Shown: positions 12,034 to 23,800 of the stretch, in pieces
Numbering within the stretch: position 1 is the stretch's first letter
Layout: every line of letters begins with the position of its first letter
Source of the DNA: Rhynchosporium graminicola
Lineage: Eukaryota; Ascomycota; Leotiomycetes; Helotiales; Ploettnerulaceae
Assembly (NCBI GenBank): GCA_900074885.1
Contig: FJUW01000080.1
Coordinates: 81,255-145,254 of the forward strand
Reading direction: 5' to 3'
DNA length: 64,000 bases
Made by a program: the position numbers and the translations under genes
Notes under the pieces: generated by a model
Told to the model about the DNA's origin: nothing
Seen by the model: the letters and a program-made list of their open reading frames with translations, nothing else
The model's database searches: none

Positions 12034-12913
12034 GTTCGCGGGTGATCATCGGCCGGCACTTAGATCACGCAAATTCATCTCTAATGAGAGGGACAAGCAA
12101 CAAGCTACTGTCCCCACTCTATTCCAGATTCACGGAAATATCACAGGGCGGTGCTAGAAATGACTTCTTGGAGTCACCCAACTATTCAATGGCTTTTCCT
12201 TTGGCTAACGACCTGATGTTGATTACACCACCACGAGTTTAATTCTGCTCGCTCTTGCTAGAGACGGCTTGGCCTCACCTCGCTCGTTGACAGTCATGAA
12301 GCTGGAGGTTGAACAATCGTGGAATACTTGAAAATCATATGCATAAGTGGGTTTCAATTCTGGAGTCCTAGATCATGATACTCTGGACATAAACTAACGA
12401 GGATCATAGGGGTTCGAGCGACGTCTCCATAGTCCTACCTTCGTCTGCTCGGAGAGTCGCGGGAATTCTTGAAACCAAACTCTAGGTTTGTAGGTCGCAT
12501 CTTGTCATTTCTTCACCATATATATATGATTTCGAAGAAGGCAGAACATCCGAGGTGCTTTCGCAAAGGGAAATACCTATTGGGCCTATAGCACGCGGAG
12601 AGAATGGTCACGAAATATTCTTTCTGAACTAGTTGGCTTTGAGGTCTGGACGAAATTTTCGTCATCTCCTATCGCTCTCTAACTAAGCATCATTGAGACG
12701 GAGAGATTCCTAGTGGATGCCTATTCTAATATCGCCTTGACTAGTTGGTAACAGGAGTGCAATGCGTGAAAGTGCAGAGCGTGCAGCAACTATCTTTATC
12801 TCGCAACTACTCCAAATGCATATGGCTGTAAAGAAACGCTCCGGGTTTCTCAACCAAGGTGGAGTCCTGCAGAAACATGTTCCATCCCATGCTTGGCTTT
12901 CCAGTCTAGCAAT
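12034..12913. other. Intergenic region, no gene seen
   Basis: Composition returns to normal right after the inverted repeat. Short plus-strand frames (12042-12242 and 12762-13310) have no family features. The second overlaps better minus-strand coding sequence and is rejected. Confidence 0.4.
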
Positions 12914-12916
12914 AGG

Positions 12917-13860
12917 CTACTTTCTTACACCGTCTTTGTCAAAAGTATCCAACTTCGCTGCAGCCACACGAGCCACGCACAACTTACCCAAGCGAGGACA
13001 TAACTGTTGGTCAAGCTCATCCAAGACTGCAGTGAGCATACCGCCTCCCACAACATCCAAGCCTATGAGCCCTTCTCCCCGACCAACATCTCCTCGAAAC
13101 CTTCTCCTTCGTCCGCAGGCGATCTTCCAGAAGACAGCCGTCTCGAAATACAGAATTTTCAAAGGCCATTCGACCTCGCAGTGCTCGAAAATCTGTCTCA
13201 AAGCCATCGACAAGCCGGAGTCGGATTTCCCTGCCGGGATTGCCTCCAATATGGCATCCATTACAGCGTTTCCAAAAATCGAGGCTCGAATGATTTTGGA
13301 CAGAAGGTAAGTATCGATATGGGAACACTCGAACTGTGAGTTCTTGTAGCCTCAACCACGATGCCATATCTGGAAGTATCGAAATGCCTCCCATTGCGTT
13401 GCGATTTTCTTCCTGCGGATTGAGCCAATGAGCGCGCCGAAGTCGTGATCGATCGTATCACCTTGGTCGAAATCGAGGCCCTCAGGAATTGTGGTCTTAG
13501 CTTCGGCGAAGATGTGACTTTGTAGCATTTGGATCTTGTCAACTGTCCCACCAGAGAAGTTGGTGAGAGGGAAAGTTGAGCATCAGATCTGCTTAGACCC
13601 TAATATGTGTCAGAATGGCCGTCGAGGGTGAGAAGGTGAGTCATTTTTACTCCAGCTTTGCGAGCATCGGTACCCGAATTATTGAGGGGTTTCTGCCGCT
13701 GTTAAGTAGTCTTGATGAGCGATTCTATGTCAAGTAGAGATCGAAGGCTTCATACCTGGGACTGTTCACCTCGATCATCTTGAGGGCTGACATGGTGTTC
13801 ATCTTGCTGGAGAAGTGGCAGAGCTTGGTTCTTAACTTGTTTGTCTGGGATACAATGATA
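12917..13860 (-). CDS. Unresolved multi-exon gene or pseudogene, unknown function
   Basis: Three minus-strand stretches look coding but I could not join them into one model. First, around 13790-13850, a frame containing QTNKLRTKLCHFSSKMNTMS that ends at a GTATGA donor near 13752. Second, about 13370-13545, a frame containing VDKIQMLQSHIFAEAKTT and TQWEAFRYFQIWH. Third, 12917-13280, a frame starting near IIRASIFGNAVMDAILEAIP and ending at TAG 12917-12919. Between the first two, an in-frame TGA blocks the simplest splice. Either an intron was missed or the gene is decaying. I do not recognise the family. Confidence 0.35.
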
Positions 13861-14791
13861 TGAGTGAAAAGTAGGCAAAGATGGATGTAGTCAAACATAG
13901 ATTGGTGTGATGAAAGCTATTGACTGAGCTGGAGTTTAGCGAAAGTGGGCCTCTTCAATACCACCTGTTGAACTTCTCTTTAGTTTTATTGATTCCAGTG
14001 AAGTGAGTGCTTTCTACATAACACAATAGAAGTTTAAAACTATTTATACATACACTCACTCTTAAGCCAATCAGAGCCCACCAGCTAGTGTTGATATTCT
14101 GGTAGAGCAGTCACGACAATTTTTGAGACCGGTGGAAGTCTCTATCTCAAGAACTGTGATTCAGACCCGCGTTGATTTGCCCTTAGATGCTTCAGCGCTT
14201 TCAGCTTGTATTTCTTTCCTTTCTCGTGAGGTCAGCAAAGTCATATACATTTCTCAGAGCTTTCTTAGTTACTGGGCTGAGAGTCTCGCAAGCGATTGTG
14301 AGCTCCGTGTTCACCAAGCTGGCTTCTCAGATTACCCCTGTGCTATCTCATCGATATCACTTCAACGGGGAACAATTGGAATTTGAAACAAAGTTATATT
14401 TAGCTTCATATCGCTTAAGATACGTCGCATCTTCCATCCGTGCGTTTCTGGTGTAAACTCCTGCTGCCTGCGAATAATCGTCACGCAAAGAATCTCAAGC
14501 CAGTTACCAATACACCAAATGAACCAAAGATCATTACATGCAAGTTTGTTATAGTCAGTTATATCAACCGTCGAACTCATGACTATAGATCTGTGAATCG
14601 GGTCATGAGAGCGTCTACGCGTTCCAATCTCGAGCTCATGGCTGGAGATCTGTGAATGGGTCGGAAGAGTCTCAACTCTACGCATACCACTCTCGAGCAG
14701 TTTCCTATAAATTCGCTCCGATGCTAATTTCATCCACAGCCACAAATCCACACCCAAACTAACAAAGAATTCCCAAATAACACCCACCAAG
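13861..14791. other. Intergenic region, no gene seen
   Basis: Several overlapping frames of 60-140 codons on both strands have no motif, poor start contexts or non-ATG starts. The right part is the probable promoter of the small ORF at 14792. Confidence 0.4.
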
Positions 14792-14986
14792 ATGTGTTCC
14801 GACCTCGAATCAACCTACAGCTGCGGCCACTGCGACATGACTCGAACCTACTTTACCTACTACAGAGACCCAAAGAACAAGGTTCTGCACTACACCGACT
14901 GTCGCGACTACAAAGGCTATGCTCAGGAGGTCGATGGTAGCTGCTTCAAGTACAGCAAATGTGCCACTGCGAAAACCAAAAAGTAG
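14792..14986 (+). CDS. Small Cys-containing protein, unknown function
   Basis: A 64-codon single-exon ORF whose start context is good (CACCAAGATGTG). The protein has six cysteines, including a CGHC pair at residues 11-14, and several Tyr residues in its centre; the C-terminus is Lys-rich. There is no signal peptide, so it is probably not a secreted Cys-rich effector. Similar short Cys-bearing ORFs are common in filamentous fungi and mostly unnamed. Evidence is the start context, an uninterrupted frame and biased composition; no homology is claimed. Confidence 0.45.
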   Translation: MCSDLESTYSCGHCDMTRTYFTYYRDPKNKVLHYTDCRDYKGYAQEVDGSCFKYSKCATAKTKK

Positions 14987-16507
14987 ACTTCGGCCGTCGG
15001 ATATTGCTGGGCGCGTTGGATGGATTTTTCTTAAGGGACTCGGTATGCGCGGTGTGTGCTGATTTTTATCTCGAATCTCTAGAGTCTTGGCTAATAACTC
15101 TACAGGTCGTCGACACGAATCACTTGATACACGCGCAATCATGAGAAACTGCTTATGATGTTCGGGCTGGCATGTGAACTTCGTTTTGCTGGGTGATCTT
15201 ATGGAGGAAAGCTCGGTTGGCGTCTATGAGCTTGGGGTCCTGGTACTCTGGGATTTTGGTAGGCTGGGCTGGCCTCGTAGCTTGCTGATCTTTGCGTAAC
15301 TACAGTTGCGATACTTGCAATAGCCCGAGAATATAACCGTTGCACTTAACCAAAGATCCCATAACTATTGATTCTAGAGCTGCGAGTGAAGTTACAGATT
15401 CCTGAGGGACGTACAGACCAGGAACACCCCAAGGTTGACATGCTCGGTTCATGTGGTGGTTGGTTGTCGCTTTGAAGCTCGCTCAGCGGGCTCAGAGGAA
15501 TATTTGCATGTCAAGGTTACATGGAGACAGTATTGCGAGCATACTTACGTGCCGATAAATCTTTACCATCGTTTACCATTTTCGATAAATGTGAGAGATT
15601 TTAATAGTAGACGAAGGTCTTCATGAGATCGAAATGTAGTTTTCAGCACATGCCGTCTTAGCTGCGCGACGCTCGCTTAAGATCATCACTCACACAGCAC
15701 CACTCTCCAATGTCAACAAAGGGAGCTGTGCATATTTCATCAGATAGCATTGGACAATCTTGTTGGCACTCTTTGAGTTAGTCACTCATTTATTTCCCGC
15801 CTACAATTCTATTTCCGTCTCCAATTGAAAGAGAACACGCCACTTCCAACCACCTCGGCAATTCGTAAATTCGGTCGGCCCACTACCGAGCATTCCACAG
15901 CTCCTGCCCCACGGGATCACAAGCCTAAAGCATCTCCCCTGTCCACTGAATTTGTTCCTGCATGAAAGGAAAAGTATGGTGATACGAAACTGTTCCATCT
16001 CTCCGACTAAATTGTGTAACCTATGCAGTATTTTTGTTGAATCGTACAAAGTTTTATGCTCAACCTCCAAATAAAAATACAGTTCAGATCTATCAACCTT
16101 TGTCTATTCTATGATAGCATCCGAAAGTAAAGACTTCAAGACAACTTCACTGGTCTTGCATTTGGAAACTTGTAGTGGAGCAACATCCACATTGAGTGTC
16201 ATTGACGGGCCTTGTGCTACCCCACCAAAGACCCCTCACCTGAATTCATTTTTGATGATTTACCATCTACCGGAAGCTAGATACTTGACTGAAACCCATC
16301 ATTCCTGACCTTTCAGGGGACTTTCATCTGCGAGTCCGACTTCCAAAATCCTACCACCTCCCTCATTCCAAAACGATACCCAGCCAATTCAGCCCAGAGC
16401 TCATCTTCTCAACGTTCGAAACTCGAGCTTATAACCCTCATAAAAATTCAAACATCAGGAAGAAATATACAATCTCAGAATCCTAAGGCCAAAAATCACG
16501 TCTCAAA
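14987..16507. other. Intergenic region, no gene seen
   Basis: Overlapping short frames on both strands without recognisable domains. A pyrimidine-rich stretch at about 16320-16480, ending in AATCACGTCTCAAA, immediately precedes the SET gene and is its likely promoter and 5' UTR. Confidence 0.4.
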
Positions 16508-17591
16508 ATGGCACCTTTAACACCCCACTGGACCCAACCATGTAGGTCCATCTCCCACATCATCCCTTGACATCTCACCTACAAGTGAGACGAAACCCAT
16601 GAAATTATGCATTAATCCATCGTCAAGCCCACCCCGAAATTCAAGAAGTCATTCTGCCCAGCAACCCAGAAGACTTCACAACCAAGTCCCGCTCGAAAAT
16701 CAATGTCCCTCCCGGTGCTGTCTACGCAAAGTTCGATTTCCCACCTTGCACCAAGGCTGAAAGGGCCACCTATGCTACGGTTCAGATGGGCAAGAATGAG
16801 CACTTGAATCTGAATAGCGATTTAGTGTACATTAATCATAGCTGTGAGCCGAGTGTGGTATGTACTCTCTCCCTCTGAACGTACTAGAACACATTGCCTA
16901 GCATTAGCCATTCACAAGTGCTTCTTATTCAAAGACCTTCTTGAAGTTTTCTTATTGTTCATCTTGAGTTAAAAACCAGCTGCTCACAGGATTTACACAG
17001 TTATTTGACCTGACCCCTGGGGTGCTCTCCATTCGGGCCGGCCCCAAAGGCCTCTCACCAGACGACGAACTGACATTCTTCTACCCCTCTACCGAATGGG
17101 ACATGGCTCAAGGATTTGACTGTTTCTGCGGAACGAGATCCTGCCGTGGATTCATTTCTGGCGCGAAAAACATGAGCGGTGCTCAATTGGATGGCATGTG
17201 GTGAGTTTTCCATTTTCTACTTTGCGCTTAATGCCCGATCAGTTCTATTTTCCTCGTGAGCTCTTCTGAATTGTTCTGACTGACGCAATTCAGGTTGAAT
17301 GAGCACATCAAGACCCTCCTCGCTGAACGAGACGCGCCAAAATCTCAAGTAGGATCCGGCACTTATCTCTCGAACGACCCATCATCCATTTCTAAGTCTA
17401 AAACATCTTTTTCCAACTCCACCTCGCCCACCACATTAAGCAAATCAACATCTACGGATCTCACTAATTCAGGGCCAGATTCGATGACCCATGGAAGCGT
17501 GCGGCAAGATGGTTTCAATGGCGGGGAAAGGAGAGGCGTCACGAGTCGAGAATTGAGTGGTGAGATGGGTGGAGATACTAAGAGAGCTTAA
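16508..17591 (+). CDS. Small SET-domain protein with post-SET-type cysteines
   Basis: Four exons (16508-16541, 16628-16857, 17001-17200, 17294-17591) join in phase to give 253 residues. The SET core signature YINHSCEPSV ends exon 2; exon 3 continues with LFDLTPGVLSIRAGPKGLSP, then LTFFYPSTEW, and FDCFCGTRSCRG, a CxCGxxxCxG cluster like a post-SET zinc site. The family transfers methyl groups from S-adenosylmethionine to lysines; the substrate cannot be inferred. The N-terminal half of a classical SET domain is short, as in many small fungal SET proteins. The last 80 residues are Ser/Thr-rich and probably disordered. Convergent with the gene at 18320. Confidence 0.8.
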
Positions 17592-18319
17592 GCGGGTGCT
17601 GGAATTGGAGGGTGGCGGGATGGGAAGCAAGAGGGAGATTTCTTTTATTTGTAATTTCTTTCCTTATTGCTTGGTTTCGTCTTTATAGTCAGTCTTTTAT
17701 TGTATTCTTGGGCAGCTGGTGGGAGAACGGTAGTTGGGGGGATCTCAACATCCGAGGTCTAATGTGTTAGCCCTTGTCCGTATTATCTTTTCATAGTCAA
17801 AATGGTGAGGATCATAACATCCAGGTCTACATTGCTTGATTAGCTTGATTTTCCGCGAATTCTTGAATAGGACTCAACATCCAAACCTTAGAATATCCCT
17901 AATTTGTCAGATTGTTAGAAGACCACCTTGGCCAATTTCGTAGTTGGGAATTTCAATATTGCCAAACAAAAATATATTATGTACGGAAAAATACCCCCTC
18001 ATCAAATGCCAGAAAGAAACTTTAATGGGAGTAGGATTTCAAAGTTCCCTACCGTAAGATGTCATGAGCACCACCAAGGCGAAAGCATACAGTAGAAGTT
18101 AAAAAGCGAAGGTAATTTACATTTCGTTCGTTATTTTACAACTTTACAGTAAACCAAGCCAGATAGCCATCGAATCCTCTGTACACAATGCCAAGAACTC
18201 CGGAATATCTGACCGCAATCCAGCTATAGCATACATCATACAGGAAATTGGAGATAGAGACAACAGTCTTCTAAATCGCTCATACAAAAGCTCAAAGAAC
18301 CATCGTTTCTTTCGTCCAT
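17592..18319. other. Convergent 3' intergenic region
   Basis: Lies between the 3' ends of the SET gene (+) and the type II membrane protein gene (-). It holds T-rich stretches consistent with polyadenylation regions and no coding signal. Confidence 0.5.
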
Positions 18320-20158
18320 CTATCGCTCTCTCTCGCCCATCCACCTTCCCCATCCTTGACTAATCCCCCTCTCGGCCCCGGCACCACCAGCAAACTTCTT
18401 CTCCTCCTCTTCCCACTTCAACCGCTCAACGCTACTCCTGGCCAAAAATGCCCTAGCAAACCTCCAAGCCTCCGTATCTGCTAAATTCCACGCTTCAATC
18501 GCACCTCTAAGCTTATCCTCATCAGCACTCCTCGCGTTACCGAATTCCTTCGCACGCTTTAACAGATCCTTCTCCTTCCCTACATCCTCCTCACTCGGGA
18601 CCGGGCCATCTTTCGGGTCAACGACCGGTTTGGGTCTGCGTTCAGGTCCTGGAACTGGTGTCTCGGACTTGCCGGTGTCGGTTGCGTTGCGGGGGATTGT
18701 GAAGCCGAAGTGCCAGTCCAGGTCACCAGGCATATCTTTCTCTGCTGTAATCCACAGGGAGTGGGAGGTGCCGAAGCGGGAGGCCACTGCTTCCTTGAAC
18801 TTTATGACACGAGGCGCACCGGAAACACCAGAGCCGAGGAGGCGCTGCGTGAGCTTTGTGAGCCAAGGGTCACGGGTGGAGTTACGTCGGATCCAACGGA
18901 TGTCAATATCCGAGCGGAAAGCGGTTAGAATGGCTGTGGTGAAGGGGTGAGGAACGGTTCCGATTGTGTATAGGTCGGTTGTGTTGATATAGTGTTCTGG
19001 AGTGGTGATTTTGACGGGCGTAGATGCAACGCATGGCTTGCAGCGAGGTAAGTTTGGTGGGCATGATGATGGCATGGGCGATTCTGGACATTGTGCCAGA
19101 AATTTGGCAAGTTTCAGAGCAGGTTCAACGAGATAGGACATGTGGTCTGGATAAGGTTTGAGCACGGCGATGCCTTTCGAGAAGTTGTTTTGCCATGTTC
19201 CATGGAGATGAGATATGATGAGTTGGTCCAAGATCAGCATTCCTCCAGCTCCTTGTCCAACGATGTCATTTGCGATCTTGGGATATTTGTCGCTGATTAT
19301 CTTTGCATCGTAATACGCCAGGGCCTCGTGCTTGGGTTCGATATCAAAAGTGTCGGACTTCACAGCATCGATGAAATTCTTCGCAGTCTTCAATTCCTTG
19401 TTCGCCAATGCTTCCTTCACAGCTGCAGTAATGTCCGCCTTGGAACCAGCAAACATTCCACTTCCAAGATTGTCGAATCTCGTCAATCGTGGATATTTCC
19501 CTCTTCGTAGATACACCAGCAGCGAGTCCTCGTGAGCGGCCATGGGAAGAAGCAAGTAGTTGCAGAGTAGTCCAGTTCCCATATTCTCCCATGCTAGCCA
19601 TCTCGATATTTCAGTTTTCAAAGATTCCTCCAACGACTTCATTTGTAGCTCAGCGTACATAGGATTGCTCATAGCTTCTGCGGGGCTCAGAATTATTGGC
19701 TTGAAACCTTGCGCCCACCACGCCCTCCTCCACGTTACCAAGATAGCATTCTCAGCTTTCTTGACCTCCTCGTCCTTTTTCGTTGTATGGTCGTAATATG
19801 TGTAGATCGGTGGACGATCCTGCAACGGTGGGAGCAGCGATCGATTTTCATCCAGTGTTACTGATGACGAGAATGGACTCAGCCAGTTCCAATTCGTATA
19901 CCACGACGCCTCTCCACTCGTGCTGTTCTTCTGGACTGGCGGAGCATGTGCTGCTGGTCGAAATGGGTTGAGGATACTGGGTGACAGCTTTTTAGGTATC
20001 TTCGGCAACGACATCTTATGACTTGCCGACATTGAGTTTGGAACTGTGATTACAAGAGTAATTACGGCGAATGTAGCAATCGTGCCCAGCAGAAGTGCCA
20101 TTCGCCGAGGGGCCATAGGCCGTATTGGCCTTCCCATGAATGTTCGTTGGACGGGCAT
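18320..20158 (-). CDS. Type II membrane protein with large lumenal domain, unknown function
   Basis: A single exon of 612 codons from ATG 20156-20158 to TAG 18320-18322. Upstream in-frame codons exist but include no earlier ATG. A short basic N-terminus (PRR) precedes one hydrophobic segment at about residues 20-39, the arrangement of Golgi or ER type II proteins. The lumenal part has six N-glycosylation sequons (NST, NRS, NFS, NTT, NST, NAT) and a Cys/Pro-rich patch. A PPIYTYYD stretch begins the folded part, and the C-terminal 90 residues are charged and helical. Glycosyltransferase-like architecture is an inference; I see no certain DxD metal site. Its start faces LYS2 across a shared 660-bp promoter. 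Confidence 0.75.
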   Translation of the reverse strand: MPVQRTFMGRPIRPMAPRRMALLLGTIATFAVITLVITVPNSMSASHKMSLPKIPKKLSPSILNPFRPAAHAPPVQKNSTSGEASWYTNWNWLSPFSSSVTLDENRSLLPPLQDRPPIYTYYDHTTKKDEEVKKAENAILVTWRRAWWAQGFKPIILSPAEAMSNPMYAELQMKSLEESLKTEISRWLAWENMGTGLLCNYLLLPMAAHEDSLLVYLRRGKYPRLTRFDNLGSGMFAGSKADITAAVKEALANKELKTAKNFIDAVKSDTFDIEPKHEALAYYDAKIISDKYPKIANDIVGQGAGGMLILDQLIISHLHGTWQNNFSKGIAVLKPYPDHMSYLVEPALKLAKFLAQCPESPMPSSCPPNLPRCKPCVASTPVKITTPEHYINTTDLYTIGTVPHPFTTAILTAFRSDIDIRWIRRNSTRDPWLTKLTQRLLGSGVSGAPRVIKFKEAVASRFGTSHSLWITAEKDMPGDLDWHFGFTIPRNATDTGKSETPVPGPERRPKPVVDPKDGPVPSEEDVGKEKDLLKRAKEFGNARSADEDKLRGAIEAWNLADTEAWRFARAFLARSSVERLKWEEEEKKFAGGAGAERGISQGWGRWMGERER

Positions 20159-20819
20159 TGCGGCGGTCGCTTTTGAAGAGAGGGTGACCGCAGATTGGGA
20201 GTCGATCAAAAGAGCATCGGGGGAGCTATCCTCCAAGTGCTCGAACAGTCGAGATGGTGTTCGAGGATACTCGAGTTTCTAGTTGAACGTGTCACAGCTG
20301 AAGGTCTAAGGGTTCTTGACAAAAAGGAGACGGGCAAAGTTTAAAATTGAGGTAAATAACGAAAGGAAAGAAGACGCAAACTACAACCCTGAAATTGTGT
20401 CCGAACGTATAATTTAAAACTTCAGAACACCTTCGATATAGAGATCTTTATTTGGAACTCAGCCTGATCACAGCGAGTTCACATACAGTCACGTGCCTCC
20501 GATGACGGCACACAAGAGCAAGGCTGAGAAAACTATATATTGTGTGACGCCGCCTTGTTTGTATACTTGATCATATTCATTCACACTTCAACTCCAGTCA
20601 TAAACTCGTCATTTTTCACTGATTGGGATTCTGGAACTACCTCTCAATTTGATCTGACTCAACTTTGACAGGTAGCTATATCAATTAGTCATTTGGTTGA
20701 CTTAGTATATCCGAAATACCACCATACTTATTGGCAGTCACTTCTGGTATATAATCTTAGTCTTCAATCGCCGCCAATCACTTAACCAAAGATTTCTACC
20801 TTAATCTTCCAGATACACA
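20159..20819. promoter_or_regulatory. Divergent promoter between the type II membrane protein and LYS2
   Basis: About 660 bp separate the two ATGs. The LYS2 side has a TGACTCA site, a TATATAATC run at about 20749 and a CACAATGG start context. No reading frame encoding the missing LYS2 N-terminal region occurs here. Confidence 0.6.
20655..20661. promoter_or_regulatory. Gcn4/CPC1-type site TGACTCA
   Basis: An exact TGACTCA lies 159 bp before the LYS2 ATG. It is the consensus for the amino-acid-starvation activator Gcn4 (CPC1/CpcA in filamentous fungi), which commonly controls lysine genes. Site presence is seen; function is inferred. Confidence 0.6.
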
Positions 20820-23800
20820 ATGGCTACCAAGCCGGATATCCCAGATCCCACAGCTGATCTTCACTGGTCCGCATACCGAGGAGCAATCCAAGATATATTT
20901 TCTGCAAATGCCGAAACTCATCCAGATCGACTATGTGTCGTTGAAACAGCTTCTGGATCATCGCCAAGACGCGAGTTCACTTATCGCCAGATAAATGAAG
21001 CCTCAAACATTTTAGCCCACCATCTGGTGAAGTCTGGTGTTCAAAGAGGAGAGGTTGTTATGTCCTACAGTCATCGAGGTGTCGACTTGGTAGTCACAGT
21101 GATGGGAATCCTGAAGGCTGGAGCTACATTTTCGGTAATTGACCCTTCATACCCACCAGACCGCCAAAACATCTACCTCGATGTTGCAAGGCCCAGAGCT
21201 CTGGTTGTCATTGACAAGGCGACACGAGAGGCAGGGGAACTGACGGACAAAGTCCGATCATTTATCAAAGAGAACCTTCAGCTCCGAACCGAGATTCCAG
21301 GATTGGAACTTAAGGATGACGGAACTCTTGTTGGTGGAGACATCAATGGCAAAGATGTTTTCACAGATCAGGTATCTCTGAAGTACAAGAGTCCTGGTGT
21401 TGTGGTAGGACCGGATTCTACACCTACACTTTCCTTCACCTCAGGATCAGAAGGTCGACCCAAAGGTGTTCGTGGCAGACATTACTCACTAGCTTACTAC
21501 TTCGATTGGATGGCTGAGAGATTCCACCTTACTAAGGATGACAAATTTACGATGTTGTCAGGTATTGCACACGATCCCATCCAACGAGACATTTTTACCC
21601 CTCTCTTCCTCGGAGCTCAGCTTCTGGTGCCTTCCAAGGATGATATTCAGCACGAGAGACTGGCTGAATGGATGCGAGAACATGGTGCCACAGTTACTCA
21701 TCTTACGCCGGCCATGGGCCAGATCCTGGTGGGTGGAGCCAGTGCTGAATTTCCAGCCCTGCATCACTCTTTCTTCGTCGGTGATATTCTGATCAAGAGA
21801 GATTGCAGGTCTCTGCAGAAACTGGCTCCAAATGTGTTCATTGTGAATATGTACGGAACCACAGAAACTCAACGAGCTGTAAGCTACTTCGAAATTCCTA
21901 GCAGAGCCGCGGATCCGAAATATCTGGAGAGTATGGGAAATGTTATCCCAGCTGGTAAGGGCATGAAAGACGTTCAACTGCTTATCGTCGACCGCGAAAA
22001 CCGAAATCGAATCTGTGATGTTGGCGAGATTGGAGAGATCTACGTCCGTGCAGCCGGTTTGGCTGAAGGTTATCTTGGTAGTGATGAACTCTCCAAGACT
22101 AAATTCATTGACAGCTGGTTTGTCGACAATTCGAAGTGGATTGGGGAAGACACTAAATCAGCAAAGACACTGACTGAAGAGCCATGGAGGGAATTCTATA
22201 AGGGCCCGCGAGACCGGATGTATAGATCTGGCGATCTAGGCCGATATATGCCGACTGGGGATGCCGAGTGTGTTGGCCGTGCTGATGACCAGGTCAAGAT
22301 CAGAGGATTTAGAATCGAACTTGGCGAAATCGACAAATACCTCTCTGATCATGTGATGGTTCTGGATAATGTTACTCTGGTGCGAAGAAACAAGGATGAA
22401 GAGCAGACGCTCGTCAGCTATATCGTGCCCGATATGCAGAAGTGGTCTAGATGGCTTGAGCAGAAGGGATTGGAAGATGACACTTCTGGAGAAGGCATCC
22501 AAGGACGACTAAGAAGATTCTGGCCATTGGGAGACGATATCAAGCAGTTCTTGAAGGAGAAGCTACCTTCATATGCGATCCCAGAGGTCATCATCCCGCT
22601 AGAAAAATTTCCATTGAACCCTAACGGTAAGAAGGACAAGCCTGCCCTTCCCTTCCCAGATGCAGCACAGTTCGCAGCAGCAAGACCACATGGCAAGCTT
22701 GTCGATCTCTCAGAAACCGAGAAAGAGATAGCGAGTATCTGGGGTTCACTGATACCTACTGTCGATGAAAGAACTATCAGTCCTGATGATTCTTTCTTTG
22801 ACATCGGCGGTCACAGCATCCTAGCACAGCAAATGCTCTTCGAAGTCAACCGAAAATGGAGCGGAATCAAAGTCAATATGAGCGTCATATTCCAAAATCC
22901 GACTCTCAAGACCTTCTCTGCCCAAATTGAACGACGAGCATCGTCCTCTGGTGAGGAAACTCAAATCGATGCAGTAGTTGACTACGCTGCCGATGCCAAA
23001 ACTCTACTTCAATGCCTTCCTACTTCTTTCCCATCAGCAGACTCACCTATCACCTCCACCACTCCACTGACCGTCTTTCTGACCGGCGCGACCGGCTTCC
23101 TGGGCGCCTACCTTCTTCGCGATCTGTTGACCCGCACTTCTCCACCGATCAAAGTAATCGCACATGTTCGTGCTCTCGATGCAGCTGCAGCCCTAGACCG
23201 TGTAACGCAAACGTGTCAAGCATATGGTGTATGGAAAGCCTCTTGGGCCAAGAGAATAACATGCGTTGTTGGCGACCTGGGCGCTCCCCGTCTCGGACTC
23301 CCCGAAGGAGTATTCCATAACATCGCTCAGGAAGCCAATGTTATCATTCACAACGGCGCTCTTGTCCACTGGGTTTACCCATATTCTAACCTTCGCCCTG
23401 CCAATGTCCAAGGAACACTCGACATCCTCGCTCTTTGTGCAACGGGTGTCCCCAAGCACCTCGCGTTCGTTTCCTCAACCTCTGTCCTCGATACAGAAAA
23501 CTATGTCAAGCAATCCTCATCCGGAACACCTATTTCTGAAGAGGATGATCTCTCCTGCAGTGCCACCGGTCTCGGAACCGGCTACGGCCAGAGCAAATGG
23601 GTATCAGAGTACCTTGTCCGAGCTGCAGGCTCTCGCGGTCTAAGAGGGACTATCATCCGCCCCGGATACGTGACAGGCGATCCTCACAGTGGTGTGACTA
23701 ATACAGACGATTTTCTGATCCGCATGGCTAAAGGCTGTGTCCAGCTTTCGTGCCGACCCAAGATATCCAACACAGTCAACCAAGTCCCTGTCAGCCATGT

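Noticed and set aside
12762..13310. 182-codon plus-strand ORF
   Set aside because: Overlaps minus-strand frames that look more protein-like; Ser/Pro-rich composition without motif.
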